From Macrocybe gigantea (lineage: Eukaryota > Basidiomycota > Agaricomycetes > Agaricales > Callistosporiaceae), in NCBI GenBank assembly GCA_011319805.1, contig SJRY01000075.1:1-64000 (forward strand): a stretch of 64,000 bases of DNA, given 5' to 3'. The number at the start of each line of letters is the position of its first letter. Position 1 is the stretch's first letter. Made by a program: the position numbers and the translations under genes. Positions 50,145 through 60,544 of this stretch are shown here, piece by piece. The notes under the pieces are model-generated. The model was not told the DNA's origin, made no database searches, and saw nothing but the letters and a program-made list of their open reading frames with translations.

Positions 50145-51290
50145 ATGTTCACCACAAGGGTTGGGCTACGTACTTATTCTTGTGGGCTGCCCACCTCGCT
50201 GTATCGCGCAGCTCCGCTCAGTTTTCGATGGACTGTTCGACGGTCCATGAGTGCAGTTCTCCAAGAGGGCCAGCGGTTTCGGAAACAAACCGTACGTGGA
50301 CTCAAGTCGTGACCGAAAACAAACACTTATACTGATCAAATCTCAGGTGCTGAGGCGACTATGAAACGCTTTTGGGACAAAGTGGGCGTCGGTGAACGCG
50401 ATAATTCATTAACTGTTACGCTCGATGGCCGTGCCCTTAAAACGCCTGGCGGCCAGACTTTACTCGTGCCTCGAAACAAACCATTATTGGCATCACTTAT
50501 TGCTGCCGAATGGGATCACCAGCAGAAATTGCTGAAGCCTCATGCCCTTCCCATTGTTAGCAAATTCTATCTATCTTACTTTGCATCAGCCTACGTTTGT
50601 CATAGACATCCTTGGCGGCTCGTGCGATAGACGCGTTTGTGGACAAGAAAACGCGAGCAGATGTCCAGGAAGCGCTGTTGAAATACCTAGACACTGACAC
50701 GATATGGTGAGTCTCTAATGCATTTTTTTTTTTGATGATCTTGACCTCCCCGCTCAGCTTTCACCAAGATTATCCTCAACAATTAGAAAGACTACAGAAA
50801 GAGCATTGGGATCCGTTATTGGAATGGGTTCGAGAGACCTATGATGTTGAAATACGTAAAGCAGATTCTATCCTCTTCAATACTCAACCGGAAGCGACGA
50901 AAGGAAAACTACGCAAAGTTATTTCCGAATTCGACCACTGGGAGATGGCGGGTGAGCCGGAGGATTGACTCCCTTCCCTCTTATTCAACCAGGCTCATTC
51001 TTTTCCTCTCTTCAGCTCTGGAGCGCGCTACTTATGCCACCAAATCATTTATTATTGGTCTCGCCTTAGTCAAACGGCATCTAACGGTTGAACAGGCTTC
51101 CCTGGCATCACAGGTTGAAGTGGCTAGCCAAATTGAGCGATGGGGGGAGGTGGAAGATAGTGAGCATCATTTTAACGTCAGAGGCTACCATTGTTGACTA
51201 GAGTTCCGTTGCTTCTCAGCCCACGACGTTGATCATCAGGATATCAGACGACAGCTGGCGAGCGTTGCATGTCTTCTCTCTGATGTTTAA
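50145..51290 (+). CDS. ATP12: Mitochondrial F1-ATPase assembly chaperone ATP12
   Basis: ATP12 (ATPAF2) binds the F1 alpha subunit before it assembles with beta in the mitochondrial matrix. The N-terminus (MFTTRVGLRTYSCGLPTSLY) is basic and Ser/Ala-rich, as expected for a presequence. The core includes TMKRFWDKVGVGERDNSLTV, LDGRALKTPGG and AEWDHQQKLLKPHALP. It continues TSLAARAIDAF and FHQDYPQQLERLQKEHWDPL. The later exon has ATYATKSFIIGLALV and the last exon (about 51225-51290) encodes HQDIRRQLASVACLLSDV. Introns keep phase, including one with a long T tract near 50727. Confidence 0.93.
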
Positions 51291-51501
51291 CATCCTGCAT
51301 CTACAGTATTTCCTAGACATCACGGCCAATTAATATTAATGCTATTTTATATCTGTTCTGAATCATCTCACACAAATTTTTCCATCACTCCTGCAGTTTC
51401 AAGGTTCGATTATGTGGAATAGGCTGTGCAATTAGTAAAAGTGGCTTTTCCATGGATATTCTCTGCAATAGACAAGCCGGAAACGTCCTTGGTCGGTTAT
51501 T

Positions 51502-51615
51502 ATGGGGCCAGGTATCAATCAATAAGAATGGGAGGACGGTTTGGCTGACTAAATAAATGGGGCCAGGTATCAATCATCAATAAGAATGGGAGGATGGTTT
51601 GGCTGACTAAATAAA
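51502..51615. repeat. Two and a half tandem copies of a 55-58 bp repeat
   Basis: The block starting TGGGGCCAGGTAT and ending GGCTGACTAAATAA occurs twice in succession (about 51502-51556 and 51557-51613), followed by a third start of the same block. The two copies differ by a 3-4 bp insertion and one substitution. The embedded GGGAGGACGG..GGCTGACTAA segment recurs at about 51870-51900 and 53565-53600 beside the terminal motif of the Helitron-related repeats. Confidence 0.75.
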
Positions 51616-51632
51616 TGGGGCCAGGTATATCA

Positions 51633-51877
51633 AACACATGTTGGGCTGGATTTACGTACACCGGTTTTTACTCATGGTCAGTTTTATGTTGCTATATCAC
51701 GGGTAACATCAGTACATAACATTAAAGCAATATGGGAAGCAGACAAGATAGATAGTGTAACTAAAAACTTTGTATATAATGAAGTACTATTGGATTAAAT
51801 ATTTAAAGTGCATTACAAAAGGCCGGGGGGCATAAAAGTGCCAGCGGCATGTGTTATATACTTGTCAATAAGAATGG
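51633..51877 (+). mobile_element. Solo Helitron 3' end
   Basis: This segment is a near-identical copy of 59122-59365. It includes the last codons of the Helitron helicase (frame of CTPVFSHGQFYIAISRV) and the following noncoding hairpin terminus. No other part of the element precedes it, so it is a truncated or solo 3' fragment. A handful of substitutions separate the copies, including one CpG (TTACGTACA here, TTATGTACA in the longer element). Confidence 0.85.
51817..51875 (+). repeat. Helitron-type 3' terminal motif with hairpin, copy A
   Basis: A conserved block of about 55 bp (AAAAGGCCGGGGGGCATAAA then the hairpin and TGTTATATACTTGTC) includes the hairpin GTGCC-AGC-GGCAT at 51838-51850. 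The same block recurs at 53506-53564 and 59306-59365. Confidence 0.75.
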
Positions 51878-52089
51878 GAGGACGGTTTGGCTGACTAAAA
51901 TTAATTTGTAAGCTGAGTAAGCCATTCCCACGAGGACCGCAGGTCCGAGCCCCATGACTATTTTGGCAGCATTGAGGCCCATAACTATTTTGGCCCGATG
52001 ACTATTTTGGCAAGATTGGTCAGCAGTGCCCCCGAGGACCGCAGGTCCGAGTCCAGAGAGACACGAGGACCACCAGTCCGAGTGAGGTT

Positions 52090-53243
52090 GAAGGAGCTCC
52101 GTCAGGAGCAACTGAAGGCTTGATTCACCACGTGAGCGAGACTGAAGGAGCTCCGTCAGGAGCAACTGAAGGCTTGATTCACCACGTGAGCGAGACTGAA
52201 GGAGCTCCGTCAGGAGCAACTGAAGGCTTGATTCACCACGTGAGCGAGACTGAAGGAGCTCCGTCAGGAGCAACTGAAGGCTTGATTCACCACGTGAGCG
52301 AGACTGAAGGAGCTCCGTCAGGAGCAACTGAAGGCTTGATTCACCACGTGAGCGAGACTGAAGGAGCTCCGTCAGGAGCAACTGAAGGCTTGATTCACCA
52401 CGTGAGCGAGACTGAAGGAGCTCCGTCAGGAGCAACTGAAGGCTTGATTCACCACGTGAGCGAGACTGAAGGAGCTCCGTCAGGAGCAACTGAAGGCTTG
52501 ATTCACCACGTGAGCGAGACTGAAGGAGCTCCGTCAGGAGCAACTGAAGGCTTGATTCACCACGTGAGCGAGACTGAAGGAGCTCCGTCAGGAGCAACTG
52601 AAGGCTTGATTCACCACGTGAGCGAGACTGAAGGAGCTCCGTCAGGAGCAACTGAAGGCTTGATTCACCACGTGAGCGAGACTGAAGGAGCTCCGTCAGG
52701 AGCAACTGAAGGCTTGATTCACCACGTGAGCGAGACTGAAGGAGCTCCGTCAGGAGCAACTGAAGGCTTGATTCACCACGTGAGCGAGACTGAAGGAGCT
52801 CCGTCAGGAGCAACTGAAGGCTTGATTCACCACGTGAGCGAGACTGAAGGAGCTCCGTCAGGAGCAACTGAAGGCTTGATTCACCACGTGAGCGAGACTG
52901 AAGGAGCTCCGTCAGGAGCAACTGAAGGCTTGATTCACCACGTGAGCGAGACTGAAGGAGCTCCGTCAGGAGCAACTGAAGGCTTGATTCACCACGTGAG
53001 CGAGACTGAAGGAGCTCCGTCAGGAGCAACTGAAGGCTTGATTCACCACGTGAGCGAGACTGAAGGAGCTCCGTCAGGAGCAACTGAAGGCTTGATTCAC
53101 CACGTGAGCGAGACTGAAGGAGCTCCGTCAGGAGCAACTGAAGGCTTGATTCACCACGTGAGCGAGACTGAAGGAGCTCCGTCAGGAGCAACTGAAGGCT
53201 TGATTCACCACATGAGCGAGACTCCATCAGGAGCGACTGAAGG
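52090..53243. repeat. 54-bp minisatellite, 21 tandem units
   Basis: Twenty-one head-to-tail units of exactly 54 bp run from 52090 to 53223, followed by a partial unit. The first 20 are identical and the last differs by one base (CACATG for CACGTG). The unit starts GAAGGAGCTCCGTCAGGAGC and contains the palindromes GAGCTC and CACGTG. Because 54 is divisible by three, long artificial frames are open on both strands (376 and 470 codons). The identity of the units means very recent expansion, ongoing homogenisation, or an assembly artefact. A single diverged unit lies at about 53455-53500. Confidence 0.95.
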
Positions 53244-53263
53244 TCCATAGGATGCAGAATGTT

Positions 53264-53293
53264 CACCTCAGTACTCTACGAGATACTGAGGTG
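53264..53293. repeat. Strong hairpin next to the minisatellite, with a second partial copy at 53371-53392
   Basis: CACCTCAGTA pairs with TACTGAGGTG over ten bases, with TCT/AGA continuing the stem past a single bulged C and a three-base loop. A shortened copy (AGTACTCTATGAGATACT) follows about 100 bp later. The loop and bulge are preserved in both. Confidence 0.7.
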
Positions 53294-53454
53294 TGAGTTC
53301 TTTCATTATATTCACTATTCTATCACTAAAAGACTATAGTATATTATCTTTAGGTATTTACAGTAGACTAAGTACTCTATGAGATACTGAGGCTATATTA
53401 TGTTTAGATTTCCACCTTTTCACTTGCCCAACCAAATCCTGCCTTCTATAAGCA

Positions 53455-53503
53455 AGACTAAAGAAGCTCCATCAGAAGTGACTGAAGGGTTAATTCATCA
53501 TCA
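53455..53503. repeat. Diverged single unit of the 54-bp repeat
   Basis: The block AGACTAAAGAAGCTCCATCA and the following AGAAGTGACTGAAGGGTTAA align to the minisatellite unit with roughly 10 substitutions. It directly abuts terminal-motif copy B, as the array lies downstream of copy A. Confidence 0.8.
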
Positions 53504-53505
53504 AT

Positions 53506-53564
53506 AAAAGGCTGGGGGGCATAAAAGTGCCAGTGGCACGTGTTATATACTTGTCAATAAAGAA
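53506..53564 (+). repeat. Helitron-type 3' terminal motif with hairpin, copy B
   Basis: Same block as copies A and C. Here the hairpin is GTGCC-AGT-GGCAC (53527-53539), with a perfect five-base stem where copies A and C have a terminal G-T wobble. Confidence 0.75.
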
Positions 53565-54184
53565 TGGGAGGACGGCCGTGAGAGTTGGCTGACTAAAATT
53601 AATTTGTCAGCCTTGGTCAGCAGTTTCCATGAGGACCGCAGGTCTGAGCCCCGAGGCCCCATGACTTTTTTGGCAATATTGGTCAGCAGTGCCTGTGAGG
53701 ACCGCAGGTCCGAGCCCCGAGAGCCCATCAAAATCAGGCCCTGAAAAAAAGCTGCCAATGAAAATTTAGCCCCCTCTTCTTTTTCCCCCTCTACCATCAC
53801 CTTCAGCTTTTCTCCAGTTGGTTTGCTCTTCAGTCCACAACTCTGCAGGAGACCAAGGTGAAGCCCAGTGAAGTCCTACCTCCCTGGCTTCTCTTTTTTC
53901 AACAAAAAGAGTGTTTGCCAGTTGTCTATTGGCCCTTTTTTGGGTCGGACCTCTCTCTGGGCATAGTGTGTAGGGAGATTGGGCTGGCGGGTCTACAGTT
54001 GCCTCCCCTTCCTTTTTGGAAGTCGCTCTACTATCAACTACCACTGTTAGCACCGATTTCCCTGTTTGGGTGTGAGGATTTGGATTGCATATACTCTGCA
54101 GTAGAAAACACTTCATAGCTGCCTTGATTTTGGTTTTTTTTTTTTGGAAAGGTCTGATGTATGTTAAAGATTCTTTTTCTCACC

Positions 54185-57100
54185 ATGTCTTTTTATAATA
54201 ATAATATTGCCTCAGGGATCAACCGGTTACTCTATGAAGTGCACTCCGCCAGCATGAGCGTGATAACCGCACTCTGGACAGTCCTCATCATCGTCGGATT
54301 GTGACTCCTGTGCCTCTTCCTATGCCTCCTATGCCTCCTGTGCCTCCTGGACCTGCTCATGTTCCTGACGATCCCTTTGCTATGCCCCCACCACCTCGCA
54401 ATGCTCTGTCTGTAGCTGAACTGCGTGCACAGTTGAATGCTTTGCCAGAGCTTCAACCTGTGCGGCGTGGTCGCAGATCCCTTCCTGTACCTGCTCCTAT
54501 TCCTCAAGTTGCTCCTCCTCCTCAAGCTGCTCCTGCTCCTATCTATAGTCATCTTCCTGCTCATTTACAGCAAGCATTAACTGCTTTGCCTCCTATGCAC
54601 CCTTCTGTTGCTCTTCCTCCTGCTCCTGCTGTCTCTTATGCTGAATTAGCTGCTCGATATGCAAATTTGCCTCCTTTGCCTGCTCCTGTAAGTTATTTGT
54701 TCTAATAAGCTACATTGATTACAATAAATAATAATTAACTTTTAGCCTTTACCACCTGTTCAACCACCTGCTCCTTTACCACTGCTATTGCCTCCTATGC
54801 CTCCTCCTGTTGCCTCTCATGCTGAATTATCTTTGCCTGCTCCTGTATGTCATTTTGTCTAATAAGCTAAATTGATTTCAATAAATAACAATTTGCCTTT
54901 AGCCTTTACCACCTATTCAACCACTTGCTTCTTTACCACTGCCATTGCCTTCTCCATTGCCTTCTCCTTCACTACCACCACCTTCTCCTCCTCCTCCTCT
55001 ACCACCACTGCCTATTGTCACCAACCTACCCCTGGCACGTCACCCATTTGATCCCAATTGGCCTCAACATGACATGGGTAGAATGAACATTGAATGTTCT
55101 TTCTGTCATGCACTGCATTGGATCTCTGAGCATTTAGTCAAGTCTTCAATCTTTAACCCCAAGTTTGGCATGTGTTGCTACCAAGGCAAAATTGTACTTC
55201 CTGCTCTGGATCACCTACCTCCTGAACTTTTAACTTTGCTCTCTGAGCAAAATCCTATTGCAAACAAATTTCGTAAACATATTCGCAACTACAACAATGC
55301 GCTTGCAATGGTATCAATTGGGCGCAGAGTTGATGCTTCTCTTCAGGCCAATGGAAATGCTCCCTATGTGTTTAGACTTCATGGAGAGCTCTCTCACAGA
55401 GCAGGGTCTCTTCTTCCTCCTCCTGGAGAGCCACCTGTCTATGCCCAGCTCTACATCTATGATCCTGATGATGCTCACAATTTCCGTATCGCAAACCAGT
55501 GGAATACCCATCTTGATCCTATGACTCTTCGCACTGTGCAAGATATGCTCTATCGTTGTCATCCAGGGGTGCAGTTATATCGGCAGGCATATGAGCAAAC
55601 CAGAAATATGCCAGAAGATCACCAGTGCAGAATTGTATTGCGATTGGAGGACACCACTGACCACCGTCGCTACAATATGCCCACTACCAATGAAATTGCT
55701 GTCATTCTGCCAGGTGATGGTGATCAACTTGAGAGTGCTCGGGATATTATTCTGTACTGCTGATTTGGTGAACCTCTCCAGCGCATTTCAGACATCCATC
55801 CATTCTATCCAGCCCTCCGATTTGTCTTGCTCTTTCCTACTGGACAGCTCAGTTGGCATTCTAAAATTCTCTACAACCAAGCTGATGCTTTGCAGCATGT
55901 CAATGCAAATGCACAGCTGCCAGATGCTCCAGAGGAAGCTCCAGAGGAAGAGGCTGAGGTCAATGGCAACACTACTACAATACGACGCAGATACGTTTCC
56001 AAGGTCCAGTTTTATCGCTACCACCTCCATCCCGTCCTTCTGCCATTGATTCTCAGCATCTCTTTCTCTCTCAAAAGCTCTTTCAAGAGTTTGTCTGTGA
56101 TATCTGGGCTACTGCAGAGCAGAGTCACCTGCGTTGGGTTTGGCAAAACTAGAACACAATCTGAGGAGACATTTATGCTGGATTGGCTGATGCAGTGGCT
56201 GCCAATGTGGATGTTAGCACAGAGGAATTGGGCCGCAGAATCATTCTGCCTGCTACCTTTGCAGGAAGCACCAGAAACATGCAGCAGCTTCTTCAGGATG
56301 CTTTGGCCATCAATCATTTCTGTCATGGTGGAGATCTCTTCATCACTATGACTGCCAATCCAAACTGGACAGAAATTACTGTTGAGCTTTTGCCTGGCCA
56401 GACAGCAGCTGATCGTCCAGATTTGGTCATCTGAGTCTTTTATCGCAAAAAGGATGAGCTGATTGAGGATATCAAGAAAGGTGTCTTTGGCAAGGTCATA
56501 GCCTATCTCTTTATCATCGAGTTTCAGAAACGTGGCCTGCCTCACATGCACTGCATCCTCTTTCTTGATCCAGAGTCTAAACTTCAGACTCCTGAGCATA
56601 TCGACAGTCTACTCTCTTCTGAATTCCCAGAGGACAATCCTGAACTGCTTGAGCTAATCAAAAAGTTCATGGTCCATACACCATGTGGTGCAGAAAATCC
56701 CAGAGCTCAATGCATGGAGAATGGCAAATGCACCAAGAACTTTCCAAAGCCCTTCAGAGAGCATACCACCATCACTGACAATGCATATGCTGCCACCCGT
56801 CGTCGAGACACCAGTCATACCCATGATATTCGAGGCAAGCAGGTCGATAATCGCTAGGTCGTTTCTTATTCTCCCTGGCTTACCTGGAAGTACCAGTGCC
56901 ATATCAATGTGGAGTGCATTACATCTATTAAAGCAGTCAAATACATCTACAAATATGTTTACAAGGGTCATGACCAGGTCTCCATGCAGTTTGGCACTGT
57001 GGGTGATGAAGTCAGGCAGTATCTGGATGCACGCTATGTCTCTGCATGTGAAAGTCTTTGGCGCATCTTCCAATGTCCACTTCATGGCCAAGCACCCAAT

Positions 57101-59287
57101 GTCATATGGTTGCAGGTTCACCTTCCAGATGAGCAGTTTGTTACTTGGAGGCAGGATGGTCAAGAGTCAATGCCAGAGGTCGTTTTGCGAGGAGGAAGAC
57201 AGGATTCCACTCTCACTGCCTATTTCAAGGCCAATGTCAAATATCCTGATACAGCATCCACTGTACTCTATCAGGACTTTCCTTCCCAGTTTGTGTTCAA
57301 CAAGAAGCATGAGTGGAAGCCCAGACAGAGAGGATTTGCTATAGGCCGCATGAATTATGCTCCTCCCACATCAGGCGATCGCTTCTATCTTCGACTTCTT
57401 TTGACCCAGGTCGCAGGCTCAACATCTTTTGAAGACCTTTGCACATATGAAGAAGTCATACACCCTTCTTTCAAAGATGCCTGTCTTGCACATGGCCTTC
57501 TTGAAGATGATCAGGAGTGGGATCAGTGTTTACATGAAGCAGCTGCTATGCAAACCGGTCGTCAGCTTCACCACCTCTTTGTCACCATTCTGAGAGATTG
57601 CAATCCTTCAGATCCTGCTGCTCTATGGAACACATATTGGCCCCAGATCTGTGATGATCTACGCTATCGTCTTGAGCATGACAACATCCGTGTCAATCCC
57701 TCAGATGAAGACATCATGGATTATGGCCTTTTTCTCATTGACCAGCTTCTCCAATCTTCTCGCCGCTCTCTCAAGGATTGGCCATCCATGCCACAGGTCA
57801 CTCAGAATTGGAATGAAAGGATTGCAAATCATCTCATAGCAGAGCAGCACAATTATGATCAGGAGGAGCAGGCTCAATTGGCAGCAGAGAATGAGGCCAG
57901 ATTGAATCCAGAGCAGAGAGATGCTTTTGATCAGTTCAGACAGGCTATTGCCAACAAAACAGGACAGATCTTCTTTCTTCATGGTCCAGGAGGCACTGGC
58001 AAGACATTCCTCTATCATACTCTTTGTTATCATCTGCATTCTGAGGGCAAGATTGTTATCTGTGTGGCATCTTCTGGCATTGCCTCTCTTCTGCTTCCAG
58101 GTGGTCGCACATCACATTCAAGTTTCAGAATTCCCATTCTCATTAATGAGTCTACTATGTGTACAATCACAAAGACATCACCACTTGCTGCTCTGATTCG
58201 CATAACAGATCTTATTATCTGGGATGAGGCTCCTATGCAGCATCGTCACATTCATGAAGCTGTTGATCGCACATTCCAAGACATTCAGGGCAGTGATCTA
58301 CCCTTTGGTGGATTGACTATTATCTTTGGTGGAGACTTTCAGCAGATTCTTCCAGTCATTAAAAATGGATCCCGTCCAGACATAGTGGGTGCATGCATGC
58401 TGCGTTCTCAATTGTGGAGAAAGATTACAGTCCTCCATTTGAGAAGAAACATGCAATTGAACACCGATAATCTGGAAGAGCGTGCTTTTGCAGAGTGGCA
58501 ACTTCAAGTTGGACATGGTCAGCACACAGATATGGATGCCAACATTACCCTTTCTGATCATTTTCACTGTGAACACAATACTGTTGCTTCTCTTATCCAA
58601 ACCATCTATCCCAACATTAACACTCCCATCCAGAATCCACAGCAATACTTTTCTGCTCGCACCATTCTGTCTAGCCGCAATGACGATGTGGACTCTTTGA
58701 ACCATTACATTCTCAGAGACTTTCCTAGAGCAGAGCAAGTCTTTCACAGTGCTGATTCGGTCCCTGCAAGCAACAATGGTGAACAGCTGCTCTATCCGAT
58801 AGAGTATTTGAACTCTATCAATTGTTCAGGACTGCCACTGGCCAAGCTAGCTCTTAAAATAGGCTGTCCTGTCACGGTGTTGCGCAATCTGGATACAGGC
58901 CATGGTGTTTGCAATGGGAGTCGGGGAATCATCACTCGGATCTGTAATCATGTTCTGGAGCTAAGGCTCATTACAGGTGATCATGCAGGAGAGTTGATCT
59001 TCATCCCACGTATCAAGCATGAGCCGCCAGAAGGACAAGTGCCATTCCTACTCACTCGGCTTCAATTTCCCATCCGCTTATGCTTTGCCATGACAATCAA
59101 CAAGTCACAAGGCCAATCAGTAACACATGTTGGGCTGGATTTATGTACACCGGTTTTCAGTCATGGTCAGTTTTATATTGCTATATCACGGGTAACATCA
59201 GTACATAACATTAAAGCAATATGGGAAGCAGACAAGATAGATAGTGTAACTAAAAACTTTGTATATAATGAAGTACTATTGGATTGA
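54185..59287 (+). pseudogene. Helitron Rep-helicase protein, interrupted
   Basis: Exons begin MSFYNNNIASGINRLLYEVH near 54185. The region 54300-55020 is proline-rich, with two nearly identical introns (about 54689-54747 and 54845-54903). The Helitron N-terminal domain follows (CSFCHALHWISEHL, IFNPKFGMCC). The HUH-type Rep motif reads LPHMHCILFL near 56540, and the catalytic-tyrosine region is KYIYKYVYKGHD near 56940. The helicase has Walker A FLHGPGGTGKTFLYH (about 57975), Walker B IIWDEAPMQH and FGGDFQQILPVI. It ends [10 protein letters not shown]. Stops interrupt it at 55761-55763, 56150-56152, 56162-56164, 56432-56434 and 56855-56857. Frame breaks lie near 54246 and 56031. Confidence 0.9.
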
Positions 59288-59305
59288 ATATTTAAAGTGT
59301 GTTAC

Positions 59306-59365
59306 AAAAGGCCGGGGGGCATAAAAGTGCCAGCGGCATGTGTTATATACTTGTCTATAAAGAAG
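59306..59365 (+). repeat. Helitron-type 3' terminal motif with hairpin, copy C
   Basis: This follows the Helitron helicase stop by about 20 bp. Hairpin GTGCC-AGC-GGCAT is at 59327-59339. Similarity to copies A and B ends around AAAGAA(T)GGGGA. Confidence 0.75.
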
Positions 59366-59917
59366 GGGACAAGGCAGAATGCTGACATAAAAATTGGTAA
59401 TCTTAGTCAGGATTTGTCAGAATTTGTCAGAAAAGCTGTGTTCTTATATAATAAGGCTGAGTTTCAATGGGATGCAAATGTGTGGACATCTTTTTTCACG
59501 CCTCTTTCAATTTTGGGCTCCGTGGGAACAAATAAACCCTAATGCCTACTATGTGTGGGGTGAAAGGCAGCTTGAAAACAATCACAATCACAACCTATTC
59601 AAAGTTGATTTAGTACCCCCACACACATTGATTGAATAACAAATATTGCTATTGACATTGTATGTTGTTTTATAATCCAAGATGACTTTCTGGCTTAATA
59701 ACTAAATTTTGCCAATAGAAACCAATTGATTGATTGACTATCTACAAATTGTTACAATTTGTAACTGAACTAAAACATGTAAGCTGCTGCTTTATTATAA
59801 AAAATAACTTATATATATTGATGTTATAATAGGGCTACAAATACAAATTCTTCACCTACTACTCCTGAAAGAGAGCGAACTGCTACCTGTACAGCAGATC
59901 ATAATAATCGATTACAA

Positions 59918-60544
59918 ATGACGGATCCAGAAGAACGTCGTGCATGGCAAAATAGGCCTATTACTTCTGCATTGCCTCAATCAAATTTTTCTGCAAACTT
60001 GGCTGCTGCTATTCCTCAAGTTGTTATACCTGCTTCTATTGATGCTCCAAGGCAATATCCTATGCCTATTATTCCTTTGGCTCAACTACAAGCTGGATCA
60101 AGAACTTTAGAGGCACCTTTTCAATATCAAAATCCTTTATTATCTGCTATACCAGAAACTCGGTTGCCTGCTGGATGGGATGCTCCTTTGCAAAATCCTA
60201 TTCCTATTGTTCCACCTCTTCCACTTATGCAAACAAGAAGAGGAAGAGGTAGAGGAAGGGTTCAAAATCCTATAGATCCTGCTATTCAGCAACAAATGCT
60301 ACAGCATTTAGCTGAACAGAGAAGAGCTGCTGAGAGAGATCAGAGAGAAGCCAAACTTAGAAGACAAGAAGCAGAGTTACAAAATATTAGAAGGCAGCAA
60401 TCTGCTCAGACTGAAAGCAGACAACATCAAATAGAGGAAATGGAAAGGCAGCAATCTGCTCAGGCTGAAAGCAGACAGCAACAAGCTGAACAGATCACTG
60501 TAAGACCCATGGGGGTGGAAAAAATCGACCTCATTTCTGCCTGA
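59918..60544 (+). CDS. Low-complexity Helitron-adjacent protein
   Basis: An open frame of 208 codons begins MTDPEERRAWQNRPITSALP. It has Pro/Gln/Leu-rich middle sequence, an Arg-Gly tract (TRRGRGRGRVQNP), and a Gln/Glu/Arg coiled coil with an internal repeat (RRQQSAQTESRQ and RQQSAQAESRQ). The frame is also open for some codons upstream of the first ATG. Composition, codon use and position resemble the Helitron rather than the housekeeping genes. It may be the N-terminal remnant of a second element. Confidence 0.45.
   Translation: MTDPEERRAWQNRPITSALPQSNFSANLAAAIPQVVIPASIDAPRQYPMPIIPLAQLQAGSRTLEAPFQYQNPLLSAIPETRLPAGWDAPLQNPIPIVPPLPLMQTRRGRGRGRVQNPIDPAIQQQMLQHLAEQRRAAERDQREAKLRRQEAELQNIRRQQSAQTESRQHQIEEMERQQSAQAESRQQQAEQITVRPMGVEKIDLISA

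Larger units (their letters stand above)
54185..59365 (+). mobile_element. Full-length but decayed Helitron
   Basis: A rolling-circle DNA transposon of eukaryotes. It encodes, from left to right, a proline-rich N-terminal region with two introns, a central Rep region and a C-terminal PIF1-like helicase. The 3' end is marked by the hairpin terminal block near 59306-59365, shared with the solo copy at 51633. I cannot resolve the exact termini (5' TC and 3' CTRR were not convincingly located). The element is rich in T/C codons typical of basidiomycete Helitrons and carries several stops and at least two frame breaks, so this copy is probably not autonomous. Confidence 0.9.

Noticed and set aside
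52090..53243. CRISPR-like array
   Set aside because: Units are contiguous and identical without unique spacers, and the genome is eukaryotic.
52120..53250. A 376-codon plus-strand and a 470-codon minus-strand repeat protein
   Set aside because: Both frames stay open only because the 54-bp unit is a multiple of three without stops. There is no independent sign of coding.
53543..54116. Minus-strand ORFs between repeats
   Set aside because: They cover terminal motif B and palindromic repeats and have no domain.
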